NCBI GenBank assembly: GCA_003116975.1
Contig: BGKB01000026.1
Location: forward strand, 930,001-994,000
Source: Aurantiochytrium sp. KH105
Lineage: Eukaryota > Sar > Bigyra > Thraustochytrida > Thraustochytriidae
Direction: 5' to 3'
DNA length: 64,000 bases
The stretch's first letter is position 1. Every line of letters starts with the position of its first letter. The notes beneath the pieces are model-generated. The model was not told the DNA's origin, made no database searches, and was given only the letters and a program-made list of their open reading frames with translations. A program made the translations under genes and the position numbers. Shown one piece after another: positions 1-11,600 of this stretch.

Positions 1-211
1 GCAGACCTTGGCAAGCCATAGTAGTATAGTAGAGCGCCATCCGAAGCTAGCTTGCGCGCCGCGCGGCGAGGCCAGGCACGCGGACCGAGCGCGAGAAGGA
101 CTCGGCGCGCAAGGAGGCGGAGCCGCACGCAGCGCCAGCGAGCGCACGCGCGCGCGATCGAACGAACGAACAAACGGCATCCTCGCCCGCGCCGCGGACC
201 CAGGCGGGCGG

Positions 212-246
<35 letters not shown>

Positions 247-425
247 GTGGAGGGAGAACAAGGACCAAACGACGACGAGGACGGACGCCTCGCTCCCTAT
301 CTCTCTCTCGCTGTCGCGCGCGCGCGCGTGCTGCTGCTCGACGGCGCGACGCCCGCGGGAGCAGACCGCAGCGCGTCGTCTCGTGTTCTCCTTTTTATAA
401 CTTGAGGTTGCGCGCGCGCGCGCTC

Positions 426-456
<31 letters not shown>

Positions 457-487
457 AGGGGGAAGACGGCGAGCAAACAAGAAAAAC
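1..487. other. GC-rich 5' flank of CNOT11 with tetranucleotide repeats
   Basis: No gene is seen. The stretch holds a (CTTG)n run at 212-244 and a (GCGT)n run at about 426-456 that ends just before the CNOT11 start codon. Open frames here are Arg/Ala/Ser-rich repeat translations. It is presumably the promoter and 5' leader of CNOT11. Confidence 0.6.
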
Positions 488-1939
488 ATGAAGCTACTCA
501 GCATCGACGAGCTCTCGACCGTGGTGGGCATCTGCGACAAGGTCGACGACACTCTCGAAGCGTGCGCGCAAAGCGCGCTGGAAAAGGCCTCCAAGCAAGA
601 GCGATTTAGGTGGTCGTGCGGGCTCGCTGTGCTCCTTGAAGACAATCTTTTGCCCGCACCCCAACGGCTGGTGGCCCTGTACGTGCTGCAGCAATTGGTA
701 CGCCCCAGCGGCGACAATGGTGGAGGACGCGCCACACTCACCAAGACAGGCATCCAGCGGGTTCACCCCTTTGCTGGCGTTTTCCTCAAGCTTCTCTTCA
801 AGGTCAACGCCGCCGATCCCTCGCGCACCGCAGAGTGCCACTTTCTCACGGGCTTGCTCCGCGGTCTGAGCGCACGCTTTGACATGTCTCAAACGGCACG
901 CGCTGCCGCGTCCGTGGGCGGCGCGGCACAGAGCACTGTTGCAGCGACCGCTTGGGCCCAAAAGAGCGCGCGGGCAGTCCTCATGGAGCTCTCGGCGCTG
1001 GCGCCAATTCCCCAGCTCCAGGCCCTCGAAGCTGCAGAATACGCCGAGCTCATGCGTGACTACGAGCAGGGAACAAGCACGCGAATCGGCCTCGGTCTCT
1101 TGAGCAAACCTGTACGCGTTCCCAGCGAGCAGCGGCCCGTAGTCTTTGACCCCGTTCGTCCCGAAGGTGTGCCGCAAAAGTTGCCGCCACCGACGCCTGC
1201 GCAGTCTCTCTCGGCCGAAGCCATTTCCGCGCTCGAAAGCAGCAGTGATAACTCCCTCTCGGGTCTTTCCATGGCTGGCTTTGCGCCTGCTTTCGCGCGT
1301 CCAGCGCCGACGCTCTTCAAGGTGGAGTCAAACGAGATGATCTGGCTTAATCCTGTCACTCTTCCGGGCTTGCTCTGGGACTCTACAATGTGCGAAGACA
1401 GCTCCCGCGGGGAGGAGTTCCGCGAGCTCATGGCCAAGGCCTTTAATGGTCCGCTTGTGCCCGCGCAGCAAAAACAGGTCCTGGAGCAGCTCGAGGAAGA
1501 CAAGCGTCTCGCGTATCAGTGCGGCCTGGTTCCCGAGAACCTCCCGGACCTGGTCGAGAACAACCCTATGATTGCCTTTGAGTGTTTGCTCAAGCTCATG
1601 GAAAGTGACATGATCACCGACTACCTCAGCGCGCTCGTGGAAATGGACATGTCGTTGCACTCCATGGAGGTCGTCAACCGTCTGACTACGAGCGTGGAGC
1701 TTCCGCCTGAATTCATCCATCTGTATATTTCCAACTGCATCTCCTCCTGCGAGAACATCAAGGACAAGTACATGCAGAATCGCCTGGTGCGTCTTGTCTG
1801 CGTTTTTCTCCAGTCGCTCATCCGAAACAATATTGTCGACGTCTCTGATCTCTTTATCGAGGTCCAGGTTTTCTGCATCAATTTTGCGCAGATTCGCGAG
1901 GCCGCTGGGCTCTGGCGTCTCTTGCGTTCGCTCGGGTAA
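488..1939 (+). CDS. CNOT11: CCR4-NOT transcription complex subunit 11
   Basis: This 483-residue protein is the CNOT11 subunit of the cytoplasmic CCR4-NOT mRNA deadenylase. In animals CNOT11 binds CNOT10 and docks on the N-terminal part of the CNOT1 scaffold. Residues about 1-150 are helical and include a segment resembling the animal N-terminal domain (LLPAPQRLVALYVLQQL). A low-complexity Pro/Ser linker follows. Residues about 285-483 are the strongly conserved C-terminal domain, with IWLNP, LPDLVENNP, MDMSLHSMEVVNRLTT and PPEFIHLYISNCIS all close to animal sequences. I chose the ATG at 488; the open frame extends upstream only through GCGT repeat. The gene is intronless. Yeasts lack this subunit, which argues against a yeast-like genome. 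Confidence 0.95.
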   Translation: MKLLSIDELSTVVGICDKVDDTLEACAQSALEKASKQERFRWSCGLAVLLEDNLLPAPQRLVALYVLQQLVRPSGDNGGGRATLTKTGIQRVHPFAGVFLKLLFKVNAADPSRTAECHFLTGLLRGLSARFDMSQTARAAASVGGAAQSTVAATAWAQKSARAVLMELSALAPIPQLQALEAAEYAELMRDYEQGTSTRIGLGLLSKPVRVPSEQRPVVFDPVRPEGVPQKLPPPTPAQSLSAEAISALESSSDNSLSGLSMAGFAPAFARPAPTLFKVESNEMIWLNPVTLPGLLWDSTMCEDSSRGEEFRELMAKAFNGPLVPAQQKQVLEQLEEDKRLAYQCGLVPENLPDLVENNPMIAFECLLKLMESDMITDYLSALVEMDMSLHSMEVVNRLTTSVELPPEFIHLYISNCISSCENIKDKYMQNRLVRLVCVFLQSLIRNNIVDVSDLFIEVQVFCINFAQIREAAGLWRLLRSLG

Positions 1940-2937
1940 CTAGGCTTATTCTTTTTCTTCTGGCCGGCGCTTCCTTTCCCCTCCTCGTGTGTTTTCCTCA
2001 CTCTCCCACTTTTCCTCTTCCTCTGCGAAAAGGCATTCACTGTCGGTCCCTGGAAAAAAAAAATCAACATCGTATAACAAACATAACAAAAAACAACCTA
2101 ACATTCTATCTGCTGCTGGTTGCCCGGAGCGGCCCCTGGCGGCTCGCGTGCCAGCCGCCGTGTGGCCGTGGCTGACTAAATATCTATTCCCAGCTGCACC
2201 ATTGGAGCAGCAGCCAGCTGCAGCCACAAGAGACGCTAGATTCGCCCCTCCGGCGTCCCGGACTCTCCAGGTCGTGCCGCCAACAAGCCAGCAAGCAACT
2301 CCAAGCAACAGCAAACAACTTGTGTCCGTCGGTTAACACAATGCCTTTCCTGTTTTCCAAGGACTCGGAAGCGTTCCTTGGTCGCCTGCCTGCTGTGTCC
2401 ACCGTGCGCAACCAGGTTGCCGAATCCGAGGACGCAGCTGCAGCTGGAGGCAAGAGGCAAGAGGCATGTGGCATGTGGCATGTGTCCGAAGCCGGCCGAA
2501 GATCGCCTCGCCTGGTCTACAATCACCAGCATCAGCAGCAGCAGTGGCAGCAGTGCAGCAGCTCGAGCCGGCAAGACTCTGCTCTGCTCTGATTCGCAGA
2601 GCGCTTTGCCCCAGACAGACAGACCCTGAACCCAAGACTGACTGACGTTCTGCCGAGTCGCTCGCTCGCTCGCGGTCGAGCCGAGCTGACTCGAGCCGAG
2701 CCGACTCGAGCCAACCCGGACATCCTGGTCTCTCCGCGCACGCCTGTACAGCACCCGCACGCCCGAGCCGGCACGCTCGCCAACCAGCCAGCCAGCTCGC
2801 AGCTCGCGTGCTCAGACCCGAGTCCGAGGCCAAGCTCGACCGTGGGCGAGGCCGAGGCGGCGACGGCAAGCCTCCATTCTCGTCCCCTCTGCAAGCGCAC
2901 CAAGAACCCGCTCCTCGAGTCCGGCGAGCGAAGGAAA

Positions 2938-2992
2938 GCAAGCAACTGCAAGCAACTGCAAGCAAGCAAGCAAGCGAGCGAGCGAGCAAGCT
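2938..2992. repeat. (GCAA)n/(GCGA)n tetranucleotide repeat
   Basis: GCAA units grade into GCGA units. Same repeat family as the CTTG runs elsewhere in the window. Confidence 0.7.
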
Positions 2993-3427
2993 TTCCTCGC
3001 GACTCGCGACCTGCCTGCGTCGCCTGCGCGAAGCTTGCGAGCTCGGTCGCCGGGCTGCCGCCGTGACCGCATCTTGCAGTCGGCGAGGAGATTGCGCGAA
3101 GCTCGTCCCGCCGCTCCTTTCGCCTCCCCTGCTTCCTTCCGCACGCGGTGCGCCAGCTCGCTGACTAGCGCCGCTCGCTCAGCGCGTGCGCGAGAATCGA
3201 CCGCCGCGAGCAGCGCAGAGCAGCGCGGAGCAGCAGCAGAGCCGAGCAGAGCGGAGCAGGCAGAGCGCGATCGCGAGGGCGTCGCTGTCGCGAGAGACCT
3301 GGCCGCAGCGGGACCAGGCACGGCGGAGCAGGCGCCGTCGCGAGGGACCCGGGCCGGGCACCAAGGCTGCGCTGCGCGAGAGCGGGCCCGAGCAGAGCAG
3401 AGCCGAGCGGAGGAAGCCCTGTGCGCG

Positions 3428-3514
3428 CTGGCTGGCTGGCTGGCTGGCAGGCTTGCTTGCGTGCGTGCGTGCGTGCTTGCTTGCTTGCCTGCTCGCTTGC
3501 TTGCGTGCTTGCTG
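3428..3514. repeat. (GCTG)n-(GCTT)n-(GCGT)n compound repeat
   Basis: An imperfect tetranucleotide tract moves from GCTG through GCTT and GCGT units. Upstream of the TPR gene. Confidence 0.7.
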
Positions 3515-3583
3515 GGGCCTGAAACGCCCGAGCTGGAGATCAGCCGAGACGGGCGAGACACATTTGGGCAGGGCTGGCCTCGA

Positions 3584-3624
3584 AGCAGCAGCAGCAGCAG
3601 CAGCAGCAGCGGCGGCGGCGGCGA
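3584..3624. repeat. (CAG)n-(CGG)n triplet repeat
   Basis: About nine CAG/AGC units are followed by CGG units. Noncoding, about 130 bp upstream of the TPR gene. Confidence 0.75.
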
Positions 3625-3753
3625 CAGCTGCGACAGCTGCACGAAGGCAGGCCTTTCGTGGACTTCGCGGTGGCACAAGTACAAGACACGCGCTGACGAC
3701 GCTCGCTTTCCGCTGACGGCAATCTTCGGGTCTTGGTCAACTTTGGGCCGTCG

Positions 3754-5508
3754 ATGGCTAACGCGAAACCTGGACGCGACGCGTCGCAGACGCCATCCGC
3801 GACAATGACGACGACAAATCACAGCCATGCAAGACCCAAGAGGAGGTCGTGGCCGGCAAAGCTGCTCAAGGCCATGTCCACCTCGGGACGAAGAACGCGA
3901 GCCGCGAGCGCAGCACCTCTGTCCCGAGCAGGCAGTAGTGGTTCGAGCACGTCCGTTCAAGGCACAGATGCCATCTCGATCAAGACGCTCGCCAAGCTCG
4001 CACACGATCTCGAGCAGAGCAAGTTTGAAATCAAGCTCTTCACGGTCGAGAGCGACATTCTCGACAGCGAACCTGGAGACACGGGGCCAGGCGACATTCT
4101 CATCGAGCAAGGCACCACCGTCCGTCTTCAGAGCGACGGCTATATCGCCGTCAATGGCACCAGAATCCGCCCTCGTCCCAGCCAGCTCAGAGAAAAACCC
4201 TACTTTAGCTGGACTTTGTCCGATGTGCTCGTGCATGTGCTACCAGACGCCCGCATCTCGCGGGGCCTCTTTAGCAAACGGCACGACTCCACGACGGTCC
4301 ATTGCATGGTCGCAGGGCCGTGCGCCTTTGCCGACTTTGCTCGACACATGCAGGTATTTATGCGTTCGCGAAAATATACAGGACTTTACCTCGACTTTGC
4401 CGCAGCGTTATGTGCGGAGGGCGCAAACCCAAACAGCCAGTCATCCCACAGACAAGCGCCCTCGCAACCACCACCATCGCCGCCTAATTCCGTGGCCCTT
4501 TGTTTCATTGACTCGTGGACATACAGCTGGGAGCTGCGTCGCGACGAGCCAGCGCATGCCATCTTCGGCGTCGGTCTGCAGCGTCCTGTTCGCGTGCCCG
4601 TCGATGACCTCACTCATGCAGAAGCGAGCGACATCCTACGCGCCGTCAATCAAACGGGTCAGACGTTGCAAAATAAGCTAACCACGCTCTCTTGTTTGCT
4701 CGAGGAACCAGCGCTCAGTGATCTCATGGCCAAAGGCATTTCTGGCAACAAGGACATCGCGCACCTCCGGTCTCCAGTGGCAATGTTGCGGGATGTTTTG
4801 CATCGGCGTGCGGCTCTGAACCATGGCGCCGAGGCGTTTCCCGAGGCCATCGTGCTCCATCTCGAGCTGGCCAACGCTCTGATGGATCTGCGACAAAAGG
4901 ATGCAGCCATGGAGCATTGCGAAATGGCTCTCGCTAATTCCATCGAGTGCCATTCTGTCCAAAGCACGCAACACGCGCGCACGCTCATGCTTGTCGGCGT
5001 GTTTGACGTCGATCGAGGAGACCTTCCACGTGCCCAGGCACTCTTCGAGTCGGCGCTCGATATCTGCCACAAGTGTCAGGATAACCCTGATCACGAGCTC
5101 GAGGCGGAAATTCTTCATCAAATGAGCGCAATCAAATTTGTCAAAGACGACTTGGGGGCTGCCAAGGGATTCCTCGAGGACGCCCAAGCTGCGCTCGATG
5201 CGAATCAGTCTGACTCACAGCCAAGAGCAGCTTCGCCAACGGGGGGAAATCTCGTTGCACCGTCCGGAACTAACACCGCAAAGGCGTCCCGGGGGGGACC
5301 CACCGCAAATACGATGACCGCAGACAAAGAAAATGCGGGTCCTGTCCATACAACTGTAATGCACGTTGCACACGAAGACCTTCGCTCGCGCCCGCACAAG
5401 AAGCGCGAGACCTCGGGATCTGTGGGAAGCATTCGCGACGACATAACGCACAATCTCAACATCATCAATCACCGCATGTCGAGCGGCGATGCTCTTGCAG
5501 TCCAGTGA
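3754..5508 (+). CDS. TPR-containing protein, function unknown
   Basis: This is a 584-residue protein. The N-terminal 70 residues are basic and Ser/Thr/Ala-rich, and probably disordered. Residues about 75-310 form a folded region that I do not recognise (DVLVHVLPDARISRGLFSKR). Residues about 370-500 read as two to three tetratricopeptide-like helical hairpins (LELANALMDLRQKDAAMEHC, GDLPRAQALFESALDICHKC, DDLGAAKGFLEDAQAALD). These resemble the TPR arrays of kinesin light chain and signalling scaffolds. The C-terminal tail is low-complexity. The ATG at 3754 is the first in frame; an open upstream stretch has only a TTG. No intron is evident. A role as a protein-interaction scaffold is inferred from the repeats only. 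Confidence 0.75.
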   Translation: MANAKPGRDASQTPSATMTTTNHSHARPKRRSWPAKLLKAMSTSGRRTRAASAAPLSRAGSSGSSTSVQGTDAISIKTLAKLAHDLEQSKFEIKLFTVESDILDSEPGDTGPGDILIEQGTTVRLQSDGYIAVNGTRIRPRPSQLREKPYFSWTLSDVLVHVLPDARISRGLFSKRHDSTTVHCMVAGPCAFADFARHMQVFMRSRKYTGLYLDFAAALCAEGANPNSQSSHRQAPSQPPPSPPNSVALCFIDSWTYSWELRRDEPAHAIFGVGLQRPVRVPVDDLTHAEASDILRAVNQTGQTLQNKLTTLSCLLEEPALSDLMAKGISGNKDIAHLRSPVAMLRDVLHRRAALNHGAEAFPEAIVLHLELANALMDLRQKDAAMEHCEMALANSIECHSVQSTQHARTLMLVGVFDVDRGDLPRAQALFESALDICHKCQDNPDHELEAEILHQMSAIKFVKDDLGAAKGFLEDAQAALDANQSDSQPRAASPTGGNLVAPSGTNTAKASRGGPTANTMTADKENAGPVHTTVMHVAHEDLRSRPHKKRETSGSVGSIRDDITHNLNIINHRMSSGDALAVQ

Positions 5509-6000
5509 AGAAGGTGTACAGGCTATAGGCCTACCAATACATAATCCAATTTTTTTCCCTCTCCCCTTCCCTTCTCTTCCTTTTCGTTTGCCTTTCCCTC
5601 GCTTGCAAGAAAGATTTCGAGACACGGCATCGCGAAGTGCCACAACCTCATCAACACCAACTTTTCACGAACGCGCAGCATCCCACAGACGCTCGCTCCT
5701 CTCCACCCGCAACCACACACACGCAACCAACTCCCTCCCGCCCCGCGCCAAGCTCCCCGTCAGCCAGCTCTCTCCCCTCGGCCCCGCTGCTCTCCCCCGC
5801 CCTCCCGCCCTCCGTCGCCTGCGCCCGCGGCCCGCCTCGCACCCAGCAGCGCGGCACTGCACCTGGCCTCCCACCTTAACCGCGGCCCCGCGCCCCTGCC
5901 CCGGCCCGCCTCGGCGCGCGCGATTAAGGCGGGCCCGCGCGCCGCCTCTGCAGCCGCTCGTCCACAATCCTGCTTCTTCGCGCCTTCTTCGCCTCGCACG
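5509..6000. other. COX6B promoter and 5' leader
   Basis: A pyrimidine-rich 3' flank of the TPR gene is followed by a GC-rich promoter. CCTTAA (5874-5879) and TTAAGG (5924-5929) lie 50 bp apart and face each other within GC-rich DNA. The second reads TTAAGGCGGGC. A leader of about 70 bp then runs to a GTGAGT donor at 6001. Confidence 0.5.
5874..5934 (+). promoter_or_regulatory. Paired CCTTAA / TTAAGGCGGGC element
   Basis: Two inverted copies of a CCTTAA core stand in an otherwise nearly AT-free block, upstream of the COX6B leader and intron. The same arrangement recurs at 24917-24968. A promoter role is inferred from position and recurrence. Confidence 0.4.
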
Positions 6001-6542
6001 GTGAGTGAGCGCCCGCGCGCGGCGCGGCTGCGCGGGAGGGAGGGAGGAGGGAGGGAGGGACGGCGCGCAGCGGCGCGCGCGCGAGCGCCCCGCGCGGCGC
6101 GTCCCAGCGGGCCCGGCGCGGCCCGCGGGCGATGATCGACGCGGCCGGCCGTGCATGCCGCGGACGCCGCGGACGCTTGCCTGCTTTCCTGGCGGCCTGC
6201 CCGCCTGCTTGCGCCGCGACTATTACTACGCGCGGCGGCGGGCAGCATGCGCGGGAGCGCGGGCAGACGCGTCTGCGCCGGGCGTGGTAGTCTTGCGCGT
6301 GAAGGAGAGCGAGAGGGAGAGGGAGAAGCGCCGGTTGCTTGCGGTGCCACTTGGATGTAATGCAGAATATGAAAGACTGACCAACGAACCAACGAACGAA
6401 CGAACGAACGATTGATGTCGTTTACGCGTAACGCCTTATCTTGGTGCGTCGCTGGATGCGCGTGCTGGGTGAACGACGGATGATTTGGATGATGCATGAA
6501 TGGACGAACTGCACGTAGACACACACACATACACACACACAG
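6001..6542 (+). other. Probable 5' UTR intron of COX6B
   Basis: A GTGAGTGAGC donor follows the GC-rich leader. An AG at 6541-6542, after a CA-rich run, lies 9 bp before the COX6B start codon. A CTGAC branch-like site occurs at about 6376, rather far from that acceptor, and AG at 6518-6519 is an alternative acceptor. The layout matches the leader intron at 25016-25379. Confidence 0.4.
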
Positions 6543-6551
6543 CCAGAAACC

Positions 6552-6806
6552 ATGTCGGACGCGGACGTTTCGCTCAAGACCACCCCGCGGGACCCCCGCT
6601 TCCCCAACACCAACCAGTACCAGCACTGCTGGACCCGATACAACGAGTGGATCCTCTGCCTCAAGCGCACCGGCGAGGACGAGGACGCCTGCAAGCAGGC
6701 CCGCAAGTTCGCCTCGAGCTTGTGCCCCATCGAGACCATGGAAAACTGGGATGAGATGCGCGAGAACAACAACTTCCCCGGTCTCACCCTCAACGACGAG
6801 GAATAG
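6552..6806 (+). CDS. COX6B: Cytochrome c oxidase subunit 6B
   Basis: This 84-residue protein is the COX6B (yeast Cox12) subunit. It sits on the intermembrane-space face of complex IV and helps bridge the dimer. The family signature DPRFPNTNQ is followed by HCW, then C-x9-C (CWTRYNEWILC) and C-x10-C (CKQARKFASSLC). These are the twin cysteine motifs imported by Mia40. The C-terminus has WDEMRENNNFPG, as in other COX6B proteins. Length matches the family. The ATG at 6552 is supported by homology starting a few residues later. Its promoter shares an element with the 79-residue gene at 25428. Confidence 0.93.
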   Translation: MSDADVSLKTTPRDPRFPNTNQYQHCWTRYNEWILCLKRTGEDEDACKQARKFASSLCPIETMENWDEMRENNNFPGLTLNDEE

Positions 6807-7170
6807 ACGCGACCCGAGGTCCTTTGCTCGTCCCGTTCCCTGTCCTCTTTGTTCGACATCGCGTACCCACGTAGTACAAACGCACTGCTGATCTGAAGTT
6901 CCCTCTTTCTTTACATGAAAATCAGCCACCTCATCCTACTTTTTGCTTCTTTTGGTTTTCCCCTCTTTTCCTCCTGTTACCTTTTGCTCTCTTTGTCAAA
7001 TAAATGAGAGAGAGAGAGAGAGAGAAAGAATGAAACTTGTCATCGTTCGTTTTCTTTTTTCACCAACTACGAGGCCTCGTACATCTTGTATTCTTCACGC
7101 AAGACTCCGTATTGTCTGCCAGGTGAAAAGGAATCAAAGAAGAAGGGGGGGGGGGGGAGAACTTCATCAT
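6807..7170. other. Convergent 3' region between COX6B and the DDT/PHD gene
   Basis: No gene is seen. It holds an AATAAA at about 6998-7004 as a likely COX6B polyadenylation signal, a (GA)n run at about 7005-7025, and a G tract near 7146-7157 beside the stop codon of the minus-strand gene. Confidence 0.6.
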
Positions 7171-8591
7171 TTACTGTTGGGGATGATACGAAGACGATGA
7201 TGGGGGCTGCTGCGACTGACCATATTGTTGTTGTTGTTGTTGTTGTTGTTGCTGTTGCTGCTGCTGATGATGATGATGATGATGCGAATGCTGCGAATCG
7301 TACCCATGCATCATCGCTTGATTACCCCCGCCATTAGGCGGCCACCCCTGTGGCTGCTGTGACAAATGTTGTTGAGTTTGGCCCATGTAACCGTGGCTCC
7401 CTGAGGGGCCGCCGCCATGGGACACATGCTGGCCTTGCTGTTGATAAGGGTACTGCTGACTCCGCTGCGCCTGCTGCATTTGGCGTAGCTCCTCCTGCCG
7501 CTGTTGCAAAAGCTGGTGCTGCCGCTGCTTCTCGTGTTGCTCCTGTAAAGCAAGCTCTCGTTGTTGCCTCAATTGAGCCATCAGATCTGCTTGGCCCATC
7601 TGCTGAGACTGGCCATACTGCTGCTGCTGCTGCTGCTGCTGCGACGGCGGCTGCTGTGGCGGGTGCTGGGGAGATCCATAGCGGGATTGATATTGTCCCC
7701 CGAATGGCGGAACCTGCCCATCTTGTTGTCCTTGATGCAAGTGACCTTGATGCTGCTGTTGTTGCTGTTGCTGCTGCAGTCTTTCCTGATGACGGCGATG
7801 CACTTGCTGCACTTCACCCTGTTGCCGCTGAATAAGTGCGCGCTGGCGTTCGGAAAAGTGCATCTTGAGCATGTACCGCTTCTCGTCCACTTCCTCGGGC
7901 GGTGCTGTTTGAGCCAAAACAGCCAACTTGGCTTCCTCTTCCTTTAGTTGGCTGGCAAGCTGTCGCTGTTGGGCAAGATGCATTTGACGCACGCGCTGCA
8001 TTAACTCCTGCAGCTGAGATTGCGCTTGGTCAGCCCGACCACCTTGCGATGGACCACGCGCAAGGCCTCCAGAAGTGCGACTATCTCCAGAGTGATGCGA
8101 CCAGTCCGAAGCAGAGCGGTCAAAAGGGGGAGCTCCCGATGGACCTCCAGCGCCGCCCGGGCCTGACTGCATATGAGACGGGTACGCCGAGTGATGCTGT
8201 TGCTGTTGTTGCTGCTGCTGAGCTTGGTGGGCCTTCCAATCTGCATATTGCTGAGACGTTGCATGCTGAGCACTCGGCTGTCCTTGTCCTGGCTGTTGAC
8301 CATAGTTCTGAAACTGGGCATTCTGACCCATACTACCCGACGACCGAACGCCATCATGACCTGCTGCATAAACATTCTGACGCCCATCCGCCCCGGACTG
8401 TCGGAGCAAACGAGGATCTTGAGTGTGTTGAGCATGCTGGCCCAAATGTGGCGCCTGACCGCGACTGAGAGCATGTTGTTGTTGCTGTTGATGCTGCTGC
8501 TCTCGTTGTTGCAATTGCTGCTGCTGCTGCTGCTGCTGCTCACGTTGTTGTTGAAGCTGCTTTTGACGCAACTGCTGAAGCTGAAGAGCAC

Positions 8592-8643
<52 letters not shown>

Positions 8644-11600
8644 AGCAAGAAGGCGAGCTTGCTGCTGTCGCTGCTGCTCCAAGGCAGGATTAGAAGGCTG
8701 CGTTTGCATCGGCGCCGACTTTCCAGCAGGCTGCAGAGCAGCCTGCCGTTGCTGATCCCAAATGGTATACTTGCGCCAGGCATCCTCTGTCATCACATAG
8801 GTCACAACGCGAGATGCCAACGGCATCACCATGATAAGCGTGTCGCGCGTCGGATCCGCAGTGATGCCATATGATCGGCCCGTTGTTGAGGGCAAGGCCC
8901 AGAGGGACGGCGCGTCCATGCTTTCAAGCATGAGCTTGCGCGGCATACTCAATTTGATACTCGGTCCAGCATTATCTACGGAAGCCTTGGTCAGACACCG
9001 CAGCAAACTGCATTGAAGAATTGGCACTTCGCCCTCTTGCTGCGCCTTGCAATTCGCGCACGCGCCGCAATCTTCAAACTGCGTATCCTTGTTACCGCGA
9101 ACACCATTCTCCTCCGAAATGCTCGTTTGCACAGCGGTCCGGGCCTTGATGGCAGCACCACGACGAGCGCGACCCTGTCGACCAGCGGACGCAGCAACCG
9201 GCGACTTGCGCTTGGCGCTCCGGCGTCCGCTCAGTTTCGAAGGGTCGTCCTGCGCAGCTGCATCAGCCTCGGCCTTGGCTAGAAGTTCTGCCTCTGACGG
9301 GAGCTTGGCCTCTAGCGCATCGAGCGCAGCCTTTTCTCGCCGCACAGCCGTCTTGGCCGTGTACACCACCCGGTCTGCGAGCGGGGGCAATTGCGGGAAA
9401 CGTTCCTCACACCACGCGTGACAGTTGCTCGCCAACAGCTCAATCTCATTGATAAAGTCCTTTTGTGAACGGTACCTGTCGTGCAGAGCCGCAAGGCGAA
9501 TTTCACGAAGACAAATCGGCCGCGAGACAACTTCAGTATAGCCAGCCTGCCCAGATACAGGGTGAATAAAAGGCTCCGTCGCCGGCATTGCCAAGAGCTT
9601 GCTCGTGATCTGCAGGAGGATCCTGTTAAAGGCTCGCAGTGTTGTGCTTCCTTCCGTGTCGTGCAGAGGACAAGACCACGATCCAACGGGCATGCTGTTC
9701 ATTTGCATACACTCGAGATGAAAGACCTTAGGACATGTCACTTCATCGCAAGCGAAAACGTGCCCGCCGTCCTTGCAGATAAAACACGCCGAGTCCTCCT
9801 CAACCGGCTGGCTCGGTGTTGCTGCGACGGTATCACCCGTGGCGCCACCCGTCAAAGCGGCCAGAGCTGTCGCTTCTGCTGAAGGGACGCCGGCCTCGCT
9901 GTCTGTGGAAGCTTGAGTAGTGACCGCTTTACCTTCGTTGTTCACAGAACCCTCAGCCTTTTGCTCGGTAGCGCCGGCCTTTGACTCTTCCTCCTCCTTG
10001 GCCTCTTTCTTCGCTGACGGGGCGACAATGAGAGGAGTCTTTCGCACAGGTACAGGTTTGTGATGCTCTTCACAAAAGCCATCATTTCCCTCGAGCATGA
10101 AGCGGCCGCACGAAAGAACCCGACAAAAGGTGCCCGTAAGACGTGCGTGGCCCGCGACTTCCGGTGCTTGATCATGGACAAGTTGACGACCAAGGCGGTC
10201 GCTACGGTCAATATTACCCAACGTAAGAACACAAAAGGGCTCCCCGCCCCCAGGAAAGTATTCGACCGCATACACCTGCAGGTTGAGCACGGGTGGCGAT
10301 GCCTTGGGGCGAACTCTAATCATAGATGCCCACATATTGGTAAAACCTTTCATGCCGAGCACATCATGAGACGAATCCCTGGGCTTCGCAGCCTCAACAC
10401 GCATATGCTTGCGTGCTCCCAAATGGTCTGCAGCCTCCATGCGGCACGTGTATTCGAGGCGGGCCAGATCGAGAATGACGCGATCACCAAGATTCGGCTG
10501 GAAAAACTCGGGAGGGACGTTTGCCTTGTCGCCAAAAAGTTTGCGTGAGCTTGAAAAATGGAGTTCTGCAAGCAAGCAGCGGGTAGCCTGCTCGAGATAC
10601 TGCGAGAGATGCATCAGAATCACAACAGTGGGCGAATGATTGAGCACAGAGAGCCACTCGTGCCGCACAGGCAGCCATTTGCGCAGGAAGCGCGTTCGCA
10701 GGTTGCCAGACACGCTCATTCCCGGAATCTTCCACGGAAGCGCGGGCTTGCTCTTGTCCGTGTTCGCCTCATCAGCTTCGGATTTTTCTTCTTTTCCTTT
10801 TTCTTCGCCGTTCTCTTGCTCTGCCTTGATGCTAGTTCCGTCACTCTCTACGCCCCAGGTCTTCAAGGCCTTGGTGATAAGGGCTTTCGTTTGCGAGCCA
10901 ACATCGCCCATAGCAGCCACGAGCTCCTCTTCAATCGATCGCAAGAGCTCAATAAATGGTTCGCGAGAAACATGAGAGGATCCGAGCGCGTCTCGTACCC
11001 CTACGGTCTGCACTTTGCCCAGGAGCTCGCCACGCGACTGGAGACGATACTCTTCGCGGCACAGGGGAGCAATATTACCTTCAATGCGAAGGATGGTATG
11101 ACGCAGACCTTCGACATCCGAGAGCCGTTCGTCGTCTGACAGCGCAGGAATAGCACTCAAAAGTGGTGGGATGAGCTCGTTTGTCTTGCGGTGGGTGTTA
11201 CGATACTGGAGGAATGAGTCCGCGCCCCGCAAAGCTTGATGTAGACGTGCACCGGCTTCACTTGCCGTGCGTTGCAAGGACTGAATGAAGGAGTCCAGTG
11301 ACGAGCTCTCTGCACGCGTGCAGAGTCCTCGCTCCACAAGCAGCGCCGCCCCGGCGCCGGACGCTACTTTTTCGAGATCAGCAAGACTGCGAAGGGCAGT
11401 ACGAACGTCCCTCGACTGATTCTCAATGAGCACAACCGTGTCAACCACCCACACGCAGAGGTCGTCATGTGAAATGTTGGGAGCCGTGCGCAAGCACTGA
11501 CTCATCACTTTCATGTCTTGATCAAGCTTGGCTCGTTGCAGCTTAAATTCAGGACGCGAGATCTCCAGCATTTTCTTGTGCTCATCAAGCTCGAGCTGAG

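Larger units (their letters stand above)
1940..3753. other. Intergenic, low-complexity, no gene seen
   Basis: This 1.8 kb stretch separates CNOT11 from the TPR gene. It starts with a pyrimidine-rich 3' flank and passes into GAGCC, GCAA, GCGA, CAG and GCTT repeats. Long open frames exist on both strands but translate to Ser/Ala/Arg/Cys-rich repeats with no domain. It probably contains the TPR gene's promoter and leader. Confidence 0.6.

Noticed and set aside
2812-4236. 474-codon open frame on the minus strand over the TPR gene start
   Set aside because: It runs through repeats and overlaps the better-supported TPR frame; translation is Ala/Arg/Ser/Leu repeats.
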